Positions 35,948 to 45,218 of a stretch of 64,000 bases of DNA are shown here, one piece after another (positions within the stretch are counted from its first letter, which is position 1; each line of letters starts with the position of its first letter). This DNA comes from Reclinomonas americana ATCC 50394. Its lineage: Eukaryota; Jakobida; Jakobea; Jakobida. The notes under the pieces are model-generated. The model was not told the DNA's origin. It worked only from the letters and a program-made list of their open reading frames with translations, and made no database searches. The DNA lies in contig PS015010.1 in the NCBI GenBank assembly GCA_048213135.1, forward strand, positions 1,364,001-1,428,000. The letters run 5' to 3'. A program made the position numbers and the translations under genes.

Positions 35948-36427
35948 ATGTCTACCAATTCCAGGATCCGCCAAGAAAGAGAAGTGGTACTCAAAGCCTG
36001 GCTTATCGCCGGCACCATTGATATCTGCCTCGCCTTCCTCTACAGCTATATCAAAAACGATGTAACACCCGATAAAGTGCTGTCCTACATTTCGAAGATC
36101 GCGTTCAAAGGAAATATTACTTCCACCGCGTTGCTAGTCATAACAGGATTATTGGTGCATTATATCATTGCACTGGTATGGACGATGATTTACTACAAAG
36201 CCGCTCCCAAAGCCTATCTCCTGCGCAGCAACTTCTGGCTGGGCGCTGTTATTTATGGTCTTTTTGTATGGGGGATGATGAACCTGGTGATTGTGCCCAT
36301 CTGGACAGGCAAGCCTGTAAAACTTGATCCTGTTAATTCTCCTGCCAATGCCGTGATACTCATCATCGCCATCGGCATACCGCTGTCCTATTTTATTGGT
36401 GGCCTGTTCAGGAAGAAAGAAGTTTAG
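35948..36427 (+). CDS. Four-helix membrane protein, unknown
   Basis: The product has 159 residues with four hydrophobic segments (about 16-36, 58-82, 96-118, 131-152) and a basic tail (RKKEV). The layout resembles YagU/DUF1440-type small inner-membrane proteins but I cannot confirm it. Its stop overlaps the stop of the convergent queuosine-precursor transporter gene by three bases. Confidence 0.8.
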   Translation: MSTNSRIRQEREVVLKAWLIAGTIDICLAFLYSYIKNDVTPDKVLSYISKIAFKGNITSTALLVITGLLVHYIIALVWTMIYYKAAPKAYLLRSNFWLGAVIYGLFVWGMMNLVIVPIWTGKPVKLDPVNSPANAVILIIAIGIPLSYFIGGLFRKKEV

Positions 36428-37230
36428 GCAACAGTTTCGTTGGAGCCCTCACCCATAGCTGCTTTTTTCATTTCTGCCGCTTTGCTGTGGCCGAGGTATT
36501 TTTCTATCCAGGCATGAACCAGGTAGATGACGGGCGTTAAAACAATGGCCACCACAAATTTGTAAATATAGTTACCTGTACCGGTCACGAGCACCTGGTG
36601 CAGGCTCCAGGGTTCGCCCTGGTTGGTTTGTATGCGTTTACCCACATAAAAAGCGATGAACAGCACCACAAAACTGTCGATCAGCTGCGATACGAGTGTT
36701 GAACCAGTGGCCCTGAGCCAGATGTTCTTCTCCCCTGTTATTTTTTTGATGCGGTGAAACACCAGTACATCCAGCAACTGGCCAATGAGGAAGGCCACCA
36801 TGGAACCAATGATGATCCACATACCCTGGCCAAAAATGCCGCGGAAAGCACTGTCAGGCTTGTCGATGCCATTACCGATAGAAAAATATTCCGACGGCGA
36901 CAAAGCAATGGCGCCATTGAAAATGAGGAAGGCATAGGTAATGAGCCCGATGGTGAGGTAGGATAAAAACTTCACGCCCTTCGTTCCGTAGTATTCATTG
37001 ATGATGTCGGTCATAATGAACACCACCGGCCATAGCAGTACACCTGCTGTAAGGTGAAAACTGAACGGGCTTCCAAAGAGGTTGATATTGGCCCTTTTAA
37101 TGCCGAGTGTATCTTCCAGCGAAAATATTTTTACACCAATCACTTCAGCGATGAGCGCGCTGGCAATGAATATACCACCCAGTATGATGAACAACCGGGT
37201 GCCTTTGTCTTTGAGTATGGCGTGTATCAT
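36424..37230 (-). CDS. Queuosine precursor transporter
   Basis: The product has 268 residues and six or so membrane helices. It matches the YhhQ/VUT family (ECF-like queuosine precursor transporter), with the conserved FIMTDIINEYYG motif (about 66-77) and a late helix with VSQLIDSFVV. Members import queuine, preQ0 or preQ1 for tRNA modification. It starts at 37230 and shares one base with the stop of the upstream 97-residue gene (TAATG), so the two are coupled. Confidence 0.9.
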   Translation of the reverse strand: MIHAILKDKGTRLFIILGGIFIASALIAEVIGVKIFSLEDTLGIKRANINLFGSPFSFHLTAGVLLWPVVFIMTDIINEYYGTKGVKFLSYLTIGLITYAFLIFNGAIALSPSEYFSIGNGIDKPDSAFRGIFGQGMWIIIGSMVAFLIGQLLDVLVFHRIKKITGEKNIWLRATGSTLVSQLIDSFVVLFIAFYVGKRIQTNQGEPWSLHQVLVTGTGNYIYKFVVAIVLTPVIYLVHAWIEKYLGHSKAAEMKKAAMGEGSNETVA

Positions 37231-37523
37231 TATTTAGAAAAAAAGTAAAAGTAAACCTGGAACAGGAAAACGGCGATATTAAAAATAAGGATCACTTTGG
37301 ACATTTTCAATTCCATTTTCAAGGCGGCCCTGATAAACACAATCAGCAGGAACAGGATATTGACCAGTATGGCTACCTGCGCCAGCACAACAATCGACCC
37401 CCTTATCGCGTCCAGTGGCCTGGGCACTTCCCCATCCCCGATATAAAGTTTGGTATAATAGAAAAATGGCTGCAGGAGAAAACAGCAGTTGAGGAGGAGG
37501 ACAAATTTGGAGAAAGTACGCAT
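37230..37523 (-). CDS. Small three-helix membrane protein
   Basis: The product has 97 residues with hydrophobic segments at about 6-25, 43-64 and 76-95. No family is recognised. It is coupled to the queuosine-precursor transporter by a TAATG overlap. Confidence 0.7.
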   Translation of the reverse strand: MRTFSKFVLLLNCCFLLQPFFYYTKLYIGDGEVPRPLDAIRGSIVVLAQVAILVNILFLLIVFIRAALKMELKMSKVILIFNIAVFLFQVYFYFFSK

Positions 37524-37528
37524 AGAAC

Positions 37529-37652
37529 TGATGTGATGATTTGACGATTTGATGATTTGATAATTGTGCGCTTAATTACCCTGATCGTGTTCAGTAGCCC
37601 GGCTGATCTTATCATTATCAAATCTGCTAATTGCCTAATTTCCAAATCAGCC
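37529..37652. repeat. Octad-periodic inverted element between pcm-type gene and small membrane gene
   Basis: Left arm 37529-37568 has five 8-base units (for example TGATTTGA); right arm 37613-37652 has five 8-base units in the opposite sense, starting AATC or AATT. GATTTGATAAT at 37554-37564 is the exact reverse complement of 37614-37624, so a hairpin can form. The right arm includes the stop codon of the methyltransferase gene. Confidence 0.75.
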
Positions 37653-38303
37653 ATTCTTCCCCGTCAGCATCGGCACAAAGGAAAAATGTTCAAACGCTTC
37701 TTCCGATACACCGCCATCGGGCAGTTTGGTAAGCCGCAGCATACGCTGGTGTTCGCCTTCATCTACCGGTATCACCATTTTACCCCCGGTCTTCATTTGT
37801 GCCACCAGTTTGGGCGGTATAAACGGCGCCGCGGCGGTAATGATCACTTTGTCAAAAGGCGCAAATGTAGGCAGGCCTTCATATCCGTCTCCGTAGAAAA
37901 ATTTCAGGTTGGGATATTGTGTCCTGAAAATATATTGCTTCGTTTTATCGAACAGGGCCTTCTGTCTTTCTATGGTAAATACCTTCGCTCCCATTTCCGC
38001 TAAAACCGTTGCCTGGTAAATACTGCCGGTGCCGATCTCCAGTACTTTGTCGTGCGGTTTTATTTCCAGCAGCTGGCTCTGGTAAGCAACGGTGTAAGGT
38101 TGCGATATGGTCTGTCCTTCAGCAATGGGAAAAGCCCGGTCTTCATAAGCGATCTCATCAAAAGCGCTGTCGAGGAAATAATGACGGGGTATATCGTTTA
38201 TGGCAGACAACACTTTTTCATCTGTGATGCCTTTGTTTCTCAGCAGGTCAACCAGTTTTTTCCGGAGTCCTTTGTGGCGGTATGTATCTTCGTACTTTCT
38301 CAT
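37647..38303 (-). CDS. pcm: Protein-L-isoaspartate O-methyltransferase
   Basis: The product has 218 residues from the ATG at 38303; an in-frame ATG at 38360 would add 19 residues that do not look like the family. It uses S-adenosylmethionine to methylate isoaspartate in damaged proteins. Motifs are FLDSAFDEIAYED (substrate region), TISQPYTVAYQSQLL, and the SAM loop EIGTGSIYQATVL, in which the usual second Gly after GTGS is Ile. The end is typical (post-motif VIPVDEGEHQ). Confidence 0.92.
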   Translation of the reverse strand: MRKYEDTYRHKGLRKKLVDLLRNKGITDEKVLSAINDIPRHYFLDSAFDEIAYEDRAFPIAEGQTISQPYTVAYQSQLLEIKPHDKVLEIGTGSIYQATVLAEMGAKVFTIERQKALFDKTKQYIFRTQYPNLKFFYGDGYEGLPTFAPFDKVIITAAAPFIPPKLVAQMKTGGKMVIPVDEGEHQRMLRLTKLPDGGVSEEAFEHFSFVPMLTGKNG

Positions 38304-38452
38304 GGCAATTTCCAGCCACGAATTACCTTCTTTTTCACGATAAAACAAAATCATAGCCATTTACTGTTTACCATTGACCGTCATGGCGAGTAAAATGACA
38401 GACAATCATCGCTCATACAAACGCCCAATGGTAAATCGTAAATGCAAATGGG

Positions 38453-39493
38453 TTAATTCTTATACTTAGGCGTATGCTCTTTAAAATAATTCTCTACCGC
38501 TTCGTTCCAGTCTTTTAAAAGTCCGCTTACATTATCGTAGATGGCTTTGCTGTTGCTGTTGTACACATTACCCGCTGTATTGATGTCCTTCACGGCCTGG
38601 TTATAGTTGTCCACGTCCTGCTGTGTACGTTTGTCGCCTTTTTTATCCATTTCCTTTTTCAGCGATTCAAACTTGTCTTTTTTCATGAAATAATCCACCA
38701 TTGGCGGTATTTTTTCTTCCGCTTCTTTTTTATAAAAATTCAGCAGGTTCTTACAGCTTGTTACAAGTGAATTATCGCCCTGGAAAGCGCCCAATTGTGC
38801 CAGTTTGCCCAGGCCTTCATTTACTGTAGATACCAGGGCACTCTTATTCTGTTCAATGGCATTGAGATCGCCTTTCTTCAGCGCTTCCGATAAATACAAT
38901 TCCTGTTTGTAGCTTTTAAAGAAAATGAGGTAGGCCTTGTGGTGATACTCATTCGTGGCAGACACTTCTTTCATCATATGCGAGATGTCATCCTCGGCAT
39001 TATTCATACGCATGTTATTGCTGGCGGCAAATTTCAGTTGTACTTCCCGCATACGCTTGTTGGCGTCGCCCAGCTTTTCCGATACTTTTTCCTGGGCCAT
39101 CAGGTAGGCTTCCATCAGGTCGTAACTCTGTTCGGCGATCTCTTCCATATTCACGATCTTGCTGTAGTCCTCGTTCAGCACATTGTAATACAGTTTCAAA
39201 AAACTCACCGCGCTGTCGCGGAACGATTTGTCGCCTTTAAAAGACGGCATACCCGAAATATTCATCCTCGATTCGTTCACTTCATCCATCAGTTTGGCAC
39301 GTTGCTTTTCTACCTTGCGGGCGCTTTTGCCATGGGCTACGGCGCTGTTATAACTGAGGAATTTCTTTACCACGTTCTCCTGTTGCTGGTTGATGTACTC
39401 GTTGTATACAGCCGGGTTTTCAAAATCCTGGGCAGCACATACCAGGCTGCAACAGGTACATGCGATCAATAAAAATAGTTGGGTCAGTTTCAT
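38453..39493 (-). CDS. Secreted helical protein, possible LIC11966-like surface protein
   Basis: The product has 346 residues. A signal peptide (1-21) is followed by a wholly helical, Lys/Glu/Asn-rich chain with no cysteines after the signal. Segments such as YINQQQENVVKKFLSYNSA at the start and EAVENYFKEH at the end recall the LIC11966 family of surface proteins, but I am not sure. It is 60 bases downstream of the Prc-type protease gene on the same strand and could be a substrate or adaptor of it; this is inference. Confidence 0.72.
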   Translation of the reverse strand: MKLTQLFLLIACTCCSLVCAAQDFENPAVYNEYINQQQENVVKKFLSYNSAVAHGKSARKVEKQRAKLMDEVNESRMNISGMPSFKGDKSFRDSAVSFLKLYYNVLNEDYSKIVNMEEIAEQSYDLMEAYLMAQEKVSEKLGDANKRMREVQLKFAASNNMRMNNAEDDISHMMKEVSATNEYHHKAYLIFFKSYKQELYLSEALKKGDLNAIEQNKSALVSTVNEGLGKLAQLGAFQGDNSLVTSCKNLLNFYKKEAEEKIPPMVDYFMKKDKFESLKKEMDKKGDKRTQQDVDNYNQAVKDINTAGNVYNSNSKAIYDNVSGLLKDWNEAVENYFKEHTPKYKN

Positions 39494-39553
39494 TACTGGT
39501 TGGTTTGTTGGTTAAAATATATCAGGGTATGGAGTAAATATGGTATCCTTCAT

Positions 39554-41650
39554 TTAGTTCTTTGTGCCCGTCCAGTCCTGCATAATACGGCAGGCTTCTT
39601 CCAGGAAACGGTCTTTCTGCAATACGTCTATCCTCCTGCTGTTCATCTCCAGGCTTTGCGAAGAAAAGAAGCCTGCTCTTTCCTTATCAAAACTGTTATT
39701 GCTCACTTTATAGAAAACGGCTGCGCCTTCATCCGCCTTTTCAAGTTCTTTATATACGGTAATGCGTTTGCGGTAATATTCCTGGTATCCATCCCATTTC
39801 AGCGGCACATTCCTGGGGGTGTTCATATCCGCGGTAAAAGCGGTAAAACGGCTGATGGCGCCAAAATAAGGACTTGCCGCTACCCTCAGCCGGCTTTTCG
39901 CGGACAGCTCGTCTGCAGACAACGCCGCCAGGGCATTAAAGGAAGAACGTTTGCAGGTATCCTGCCGCAGTGCGGAGGCCTGGTAGCGTTCCTTCAGTCT
40001 TTCCTGCTGGTAAAGGTCGGGCAGCACCACATCGGGTACCACACCTGTCCATTGTACCGTTGTACCATCTACCCGGTAGAATTTCTGCATGGTCACTTTT
40101 TCAAAAGCAGCCGCCTGCGCATTGGGGTTCATGTCTTTCATATCGGCCGTATCCAGCGGCAGTACGACCTGCGCTGTGCCTTTACCATAGGTGTTGCCGC
40201 CTACTACCAGCGCACGATGATAATCCTGCAATACAGCAGATGTAAGTTCAGATGCCGAAGCACTGGCCCCGTTGGTGAGCAGCATCAGCGGACCATCATA
40301 CAAGGTACCCCGGTTAGGATCGCGGAGTGTGGTTACCTTACCCGATCTTTCCTTAATCAGGCAGAGCGGGCCTTCATTGATGAATATGCCCGCCAGTTCC
40401 AGCGCTTCCTGTATCGATCCGCCGCCATTATTACGGAGATCGAGCACCAGGGAGCCGATATTGTCTTTTTTAAGTTTGATGATCTCTTTAGCCACATCAT
40501 TGGCGCAGCCTTTGGCATTTTTATCCTGTTCAAAACGGGAATAAAAACCGGGCAGTTCAATATAACCGATACGGCTGCCCGAACCCGGGTCCAGCAGGAA
40601 ACTGCGCACAATATTCTCATCGCTGCTGATCCTTTCTTTTAAGAGGCTGATGGTCTTCTCCGAACCCGCGGCTGTTTTGATCACGATGGTCAGCTGCTCT
40701 GTAGCGGAACCTTCAAGCAATGCTTCCAGTTCCTCTTCCTCTTCTGCTTCGGTAGCATCGGTTTCGGTGCCTGCCGCGGTGCGTAGTTTGAGGATCACAT
40801 CGCCGGTGTGCAGCTCTCCGCTTCGCCATGCCGGTCCGCCGGGCACCAGGTAGCTGATCACAAATTCGCCGCGGTCGTTCTTTTTAATATGGATACCTGC
40901 TGTATATTCTGAGGCGCTGACAGCAGATTCGAAGGCCTGCTTTTCAGCCATATTCATGAATTCGGAATGAGGATCGTACACCCAGCTGATGCAGTTGAAA
41001 AAGAGATTCGACATTTCTTCGGCGTAATCACCGGAAGAAAGAAAACGTTTGGCACTGCGCTGTTCGCGTTTGCGCAAACGCTCCCGCAGGCCTTTCTCCA
41101 GTTCGGCAATACCCGCGGGAAGTTTATTTACACCCGCAGACGTACCATTGTCCAGCGAGTCGGTCATGTCATGCAACAACTGCCATTTATAGTATTGCGA
41201 TATGCGTGATTGCAGCGCAGGCTGGTCTGCTGCAAAATCAGCAAAGGGCCACTGCAGCGATTCCGGTTTAGAAAAGTCGAAAGGTTTGGCGAGCGCCATT
41301 GCCACCGCGCTGTCGTACTGGGCCAGTTTTTTCCTGTACAGCGGCACCAGCGCATCGAGGAACTTCCATTGCTTGCCGGTCACTTCTTCATCGAGCTGGT
41401 AGCGGAAAGTACCCAGCTGGGTCATATCATTTTTGGTAAAATACAGTTTGTACGGATCCAGTTCATTCAGCACTTTATTGAAAAGCCTGGCAGAACTGCT
41501 GTCGTCCCACACCACAGGCTGGTAGTGAAATTTTTCCATAAAACGGTACAGCAGGAAACCCTGTGTTTTAACAGGGGAAGGCGCCGGCTTCTGGGCATAC
41601 GAAACATAGCCCAGGCAGCAGCATAACATAAGCAGGTAGATCAGTTTCAT
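39554..41650 (-). CDS. Prc-type C-terminal processing protease (S41)
   Basis: The product has 698 residues with a signal peptide (1-19). The N-terminal helical region is followed by a PDZ domain (about 245-325, LVPGGPAWRSGELHTGDVIL split: GGPAWRSGELHTGDVI) and the S41 catalytic core with LVLDLRNNGGG (about 395). By the 25-residue Ser-Lys spacing of this family, catalytic Ser465 is the middle Ser of GASASASELT and the Lys is 490 in TYGKGTAQ. The C-terminal DUF3340-like region carries many basic residues. It degrades or trims periplasmic proteins from the C-terminus. Confidence 0.94.
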   Translation of the reverse strand: MKLIYLLMLCCCLGYVSYAQKPAPSPVKTQGFLLYRFMEKFHYQPVVWDDSSSARLFNKVLNELDPYKLYFTKNDMTQLGTFRYQLDEEVTGKQWKFLDALVPLYRKKLAQYDSAVAMALAKPFDFSKPESLQWPFADFAADQPALQSRISQYYKWQLLHDMTDSLDNGTSAGVNKLPAGIAELEKGLRERLRKREQRSAKRFLSSGDYAEEMSNLFFNCISWVYDPHSEFMNMAEKQAFESAVSASEYTAGIHIKKNDRGEFVISYLVPGGPAWRSGELHTGDVILKLRTAAGTETDATEAEEEEELEALLEGSATEQLTIVIKTAAGSEKTISLLKERISSDENIVRSFLLDPGSGSRIGYIELPGFYSRFEQDKNAKGCANDVAKEIIKLKKDNIGSLVLDLRNNGGGSIQEALELAGIFINEGPLCLIKERSGKVTTLRDPNRGTLYDGPLMLLTNGASASASELTSAVLQDYHRALVVGGNTYGKGTAQVVLPLDTADMKDMNPNAQAAAFEKVTMQKFYRVDGTTVQWTGVVPDVVLPDLYQQERLKERYQASALRQDTCKRSSFNALAALSADELSAKSRLRVAASPYFGAISRFTAFTADMNTPRNVPLKWDGYQEYYRKRITVYKELEKADEGAAVFYKVSNNSFDKERAGFFSSQSLEMNSRRIDVLQKDRFLEEACRIMQDWTGTKN

Positions 41651-41711
41651 TCGTATTCACGTATCATTTAAGCACATTGCGCTATCTCATACCAAAAAGG
41701 CAAGAACGTCG

Positions 41712-41743
41712 TCACATCATCCAATTATCAAATTACTTCAATC
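41712..41743. repeat. Octad-periodic tract at 3' end of phosphoglucomutase gene
   Basis: Four units of 8 bases (for example TCCAATTA then TCAAATTA). The tract covers the last three codons of the minus-strand gene and runs downstream of it. Confidence 0.6.
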
Positions 41744-43457
41744 CCATTCCGTCAATAATTCTCCCGATCTTATCATCCAGTTCTTTTTCGGCGGCTTCAA
41801 AACCGGCGGCATCGGCCAGTTGGGTATTCACGCTGAAATAGAATTTGATCTTGGGTTCGGTACCACTGGGGCGGGCGGATATGCGGGTGCCGTCACCCAG
41901 TTCAAACTGTAGCACATTGCTTTTAGGCAGGTCAATGGTCCAGCTTTCGCCGGTCGACAGGTTCCTGCCCACCTGCAGCTCATAATCAAGCAGTTTTTCT
42001 ACCGGAACACCGTCGATGGTTTTTGGCGGGTTGCTGCGGTAGCCTTCCATCATATCGGCGATCTCTTTGGCACCGTTCATTCCCTTTTTTGTAATGCTCA
42101 CCAGGTCTTCTTTATAAAAACCGTACTGCACATACAGGTCAACCAGTTTGTCGAACAGGCTGCGGCCTTTATTTTTTTCATAGGCCGCCATTTCGCAGAT
42201 GAGGGCTACAGCGCTTACCGCATCCTTATCGCGTATGGCATCGCCGATCATCAGCCCGAAACTTTCTTCGCCGCCGATGATGTATTTTTCTTTTCCTTCT
42301 TTTTCGCGTATCAGTTTCGATATCCATTTAAAACCGGTGAGTACATTGTAACAGGTAACACCGCTGGCTTTGGCGATCACATCAATCATATCGGTAGTCA
42401 CAATGGTCTTCACCACCATATCGTGGGGCTGCGCTATGCCTTTGGTCTTGCGGGCTTCGATCATATAGTTGAATGCCAGCAGGGCCGTTTGGTTACCATT
42501 CATCAGTATCCATTCGCCCTTGTGGTTCTTAACGCCGATACCTACACGGTCAGCATCGGGATCGGTACCCAGCAGTATGTCGGCATCCAGTTCCTGCGCT
42601 TTACGGAGACCGATGCTCATCGTTTCCTTTTCTTCCGGATTGGGATAGACAACAGTGGGGAAGTTGCCATCGGGCTGGCGTTGTTCTTCCACGATGTGTA
42701 CATTATCGAAACCAAATTTTTGCAGCACCTGCGGCACCAGCATGATGCCCGTTCCGTGTATGGGTGTGTATACGATCTTCAGGTCGTGCTGGGCGGCGCA
42801 TACTTCAGGATATACGCTCAGTCCTTTTACCATGTCCATGTAGGCCGCGTCCACATCGGCACCTATGATGGTGATGTTGGCTTCTCTCCCGCTCCATTTC
42901 ACGTCTTCCACTTTTTCAATTTTCTCCACTTCCACAATCACGTTTTTATCATGTGGAGGCACCAGTTGTGCGCCGTCATCCCAGTAGGCTTTATACCCGT
43001 TGTATTCTTTGGGGTTGTGCGAGGCGGTACACACCACACCACCTTTGCATCCAAAGTGGCGGATGGTGAAGCTCAGCTCCGGCGTGGGCCGCAGGGCTTC
43101 AAACAGGTAGACCTTAATGCCGTTGGCAGCGAATACATTCGCCGTGGTTTCGGCAAAGAAGCGGCTGTTGTTGCGGCTGTCGTGCGCTACAGCAACACTC
43201 ACCTCATCGCCAAAACTCTGTTTCAGGTAATTGGCATATCCCTGCGTGGCCATACCCACGGTGTATTTATTCATGCGGTTGGTACCCACCCCCATAATAC
43301 CTCTCAATCCGCCGGTACCGAATTCCAGGTTCTTATAAAAAGCTTCTTCCAGTTCCTGCGGATTCTCCGCCTCCATTTTTTTGATCGTGTCCTTTACTTC
43401 CTGGTCATAGTTTCCTTCCAGCCAGGCATTGATCTTTTGTTGTGTTTCCGTATTCAT
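41733..43457 (-). CDS. Phosphoglucomutase/phosphomannomutase
   Basis: The product has 574 residues from the ATG at 43457; an open frame extends upstream to 43712, but it crosses the divergent secreted-protein start and does not look like the family. It belongs to the alpha-D-phosphohexomutase superfamily and moves phosphate between C1 and C6 of sugars (or acts on phosphopentose). Motifs in order: GTGGLRG near the start, catalytic Ser146 in TASHNPKEYNGYK, metal loop GTDPDADRVG, sugar loop GGEESFG and phosphate loop RPSGTEPKIKFY. Length fits PgcA-type bacterial enzymes. Confidence 0.95.
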   Translation of the reverse strand: MNTETQQKINAWLEGNYDQEVKDTIKKMEAENPQELEEAFYKNLEFGTGGLRGIMGVGTNRMNKYTVGMATQGYANYLKQSFGDEVSVAVAHDSRNNSRFFAETTANVFAANGIKVYLFEALRPTPELSFTIRHFGCKGGVVCTASHNPKEYNGYKAYWDDGAQLVPPHDKNVIVEVEKIEKVEDVKWSGREANITIIGADVDAAYMDMVKGLSVYPEVCAAQHDLKIVYTPIHGTGIMLVPQVLQKFGFDNVHIVEEQRQPDGNFPTVVYPNPEEKETMSIGLRKAQELDADILLGTDPDADRVGIGVKNHKGEWILMNGNQTALLAFNYMIEARKTKGIAQPHDMVVKTIVTTDMIDVIAKASGVTCYNVLTGFKWISKLIREKEGKEKYIIGGEESFGLMIGDAIRDKDAVSAVALICEMAAYEKNKGRSLFDKLVDLYVQYGFYKEDLVSITKKGMNGAKEIADMMEGYRSNPPKTIDGVPVEKLLDYELQVGRNLSTGESWTIDLPKSNVLQFELGDGTRISARPSGTEPKIKFYFSVNTQLADAAGFEAAEKELDDKIGRIIDGMGLK

Positions 43458-43524
43458 ATCGTTTACATTTCCTTTCAAAAATAGAGATTTAGGTTTATCT
43501 TTACATGGTCTGAAGTATTTATTT

Positions 43525-43851
43525 ATGCGTCCACTTAAATACCTGTTACCGGTGCTTTTGTTCGCCTTCGCACTACCTGCCGCGGCACAGGAGAAGCTCA
43601 GCTTTTCGCTGAGGAGTGATAAATACGTACCTATGACTTCCGCCAATATCGCCCATATCATCCAACCACGGCCTGCCGACAATCTCCTGTACGGCTTCCC
43701 GCCCGTGGTCACCGAGGCCCAGCGCCGCAGCGAGGCCCGGGCTAAGTACCAGCGTTATCTTTTCAACAACAAGAACGGCAACGGTTTCATCGGCAACCTG
43801 CTCGGCATACAGCGGGTACGCCCGGCAAGAGGCGGTGTTCCGCGTTTTTAA
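43525..43851 (+). CDS. Small secreted protein, unknown
   Basis: The product has 108 residues from the ATG at 43525. A signal peptide (1-21, ending AAAQ) is followed by a basic, Arg-rich mature chain ending in RPARGGVPRF. It is divergent from the phosphoglucomutase gene with 67 bases between starts. No family is recognised. Confidence 0.7.
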   Translation: MRPLKYLLPVLLFAFALPAAAQEKLSFSLRSDKYVPMTSANIAHIIQPRPADNLLYGFPPVVTEAQRRSEARAKYQRYLFNNKNGNGFIGNLLGIQRVRPARGGVPRF

Positions 43852-43879
43852 TCATAATCAGCACAACCAAATCCGTTCA

Positions 43880-43914
43880 TAATCCGTAATTGGTAATCAG
43901 TAATTAACAATTAT
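43880..43914 (+). repeat. Heptad-periodic tract after small secreted-protein gene
   Basis: Five 7-base units, most starting TAAT (for example TAATCCG then TAATTGG), begin 28 bases after the stop and end 18 bases before the next gene. Confidence 0.7.
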
Positions 43915-43932
43915 CAGATACTTTTGCGCTTT

Positions 43933-45081
43933 ATGTTCCGGACATCAGTACATTCATCAGTTTCAGTGGCAGCCAGTCGTGTTTGGATAGCGGGGCCGCA
44001 CTCTTTTACCATAAAATTCCTGTTCAGCTTTTTTTCTTTGCTTTTGATGAGCAGTTCAGGCACTGCGCAGGATACGACTATCCGGGCAAAAATTGCTGAC
44101 AGTACAGAGCACCTTTTATTCGCAGCGGAACCCATAAGGCCATTATCTCATTTTTATTATCCTTTGCCCAAAGATTCTGCAGACATCAAAAGGGTAATGC
44201 TCTCCGATCCCAACCATTACCTGCTCACCAAAAAACAGATCCGCCGCAGGATCAATATCATCGCAGGTACCAATATCGTGGGTTACAGCGCCGCCATGGT
44301 CGGTTTGTATTCCGCCTGGTATAAGGATTACCCGCAAACCCATTTCCATAGTTTTAATGACGCGGCAGAATGGAAACAGATCGATAAAATCGGTCATGCC
44401 TATAGCGCCTATGCCGAAAGCAAGGCCAGTATGGAACTGTGGCGGTGGACAGGCATCAGCCGCAAAAAACGCATCTGGCTGGGTGGTATGAGCGGCGCCA
44501 TATACCAGACCGTCATCGAAACACTTGACGGCTTCAGCGCCGAATGGGGATGGAGCTGGAGCGACTTTGCCGCCAATATGGTAGGCAGCGGTATGCTGGT
44601 AGCGCAGGAACTGGCCTGGGATGAACAAAGGATACAGTTCAAATTCTCCTTTCACCGCAAACATTACCGCGACGCGGAACTCAATAAACAAAGCGATAAG
44701 ATCTTCGGCAATTCACTGGCCGAACGTTTTTTGAAGGATTACAACGGCCAGACCTACTGGCTCAGTGCCAATATCCGTTCGTTTTTCCCGAAATCAAAGT
44801 TTCCGGCATGGCTGAGCATCGCCATTGGCACCGGCGCAGAGGGATTATTCGGCGCTAATGAAAATATAGGTAAAGACAAGAATGATGTTATCGATTTTTA
44901 CCGGCCCGATATAAAACGTTACCGCCAGTGGTACCTGGCCCCCGATATCGATCTCACTAAAATAAAGACGAAGAAAAAAGCGATCCGGCTGGCTTTGCAG
45001 ATTCTCAATATTGTAAAATTCCCGATGCCGTCACTGGAGTATTCCAATGGGAAGTTTAAGGTGAATGCGATAACTTTTTAG
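43933..45081 (+). CDS. DUF2279-like membrane-associated protein
   Basis: The product has 382 residues from the ATG at 43933; a TTG three codons earlier is less likely. A later Met (about residue 39) cannot be excluded. A hydrophobic export signal (about 25-45, ending GTAQ) is followed by a hydrophobic region around 105-120 and the segment QIDKIGHAYSAYAESK (about 155), with GGMSGAIYQTVIETLDGFS and WGWSWSDFAANMVGS, which fit DUF2279, a family of unknown function. A heptad tract begins within its stop codon. Confidence 0.82.
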   Translation: MFRTSVHSSVSVAASRVWIAGPHSFTIKFLFSFFSLLLMSSSGTAQDTTIRAKIADSTEHLLFAAEPIRPLSHFYYPLPKDSADIKRVMLSDPNHYLLTKKQIRRRINIIAGTNIVGYSAAMVGLYSAWYKDYPQTHFHSFNDAAEWKQIDKIGHAYSAYAESKASMELWRWTGISRKKRIWLGGMSGAIYQTVIETLDGFSAEWGWSWSDFAANMVGSGMLVAQELAWDEQRIQFKFSFHRKHYRDAELNKQSDKIFGNSLAERFLKDYNGQTYWLSANIRSFFPKSKFPAWLSIAIGTGAEGLFGANENIGKDKNDVIDFYRPDIKRYRQWYLAPDIDLTKIKTKKKAIRLALQILNIVKFPMPSLEYSNGKFKVNAITF

Positions 45082-45129
45082 ATGCGGGATATGAAATACA
45101 AGATACACGATGCCAGATAACCGATAAGT
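45081..45129 (+). repeat. Heptad-periodic tract starting in a stop codon
   Basis: Seven contiguous 7-base units, six starting GAT and one AAT (for example GATGCGG then GATATGA). The first base is the G of the TAG stop of the DUF2279-like gene. Confidence 0.82.
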
Positions 45130-45183
45130 TCTCAGTATGGCGAAGTTGGAATTAACCGAAAAGTTTCCAGTCCTGCTGCTTGC

Positions 45184-45218
45184 TACTCAATACTTAATAC
45201 TCACTACTCCCTCACTCC
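45184..45218 (-). repeat. Heptad-periodic tract at 3' end of phosphoribosyltransferase gene
   Basis: On the plus strand there are five 7-base units, four starting TACT (for example TACTCAA then TACTTAA). Read on the minus strand the tract begins inside the last two codons and stop of the phosphoribosyltransferase gene. Confidence 0.75.

Noticed and set aside
39479-40642. A 387-codon plus-strand frame opposite the Prc-type protease
   Set aside because: The minus strand carries the intact protease with its Ser/Lys motif. The plus-strand product has no known pattern.
42423-43484. A 353-codon plus-strand frame opposite phosphoglucomutase
   Set aside because: Antisense to all catalytic motifs of the mutase; composition is His/Phe-rich and unlike a real protein.
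43458-43712. Upstream extension of the phosphoglucomutase frame
   Set aside because: The added 85 residues do not resemble the family and overlap the start and signal peptide of the divergent secreted-protein gene.
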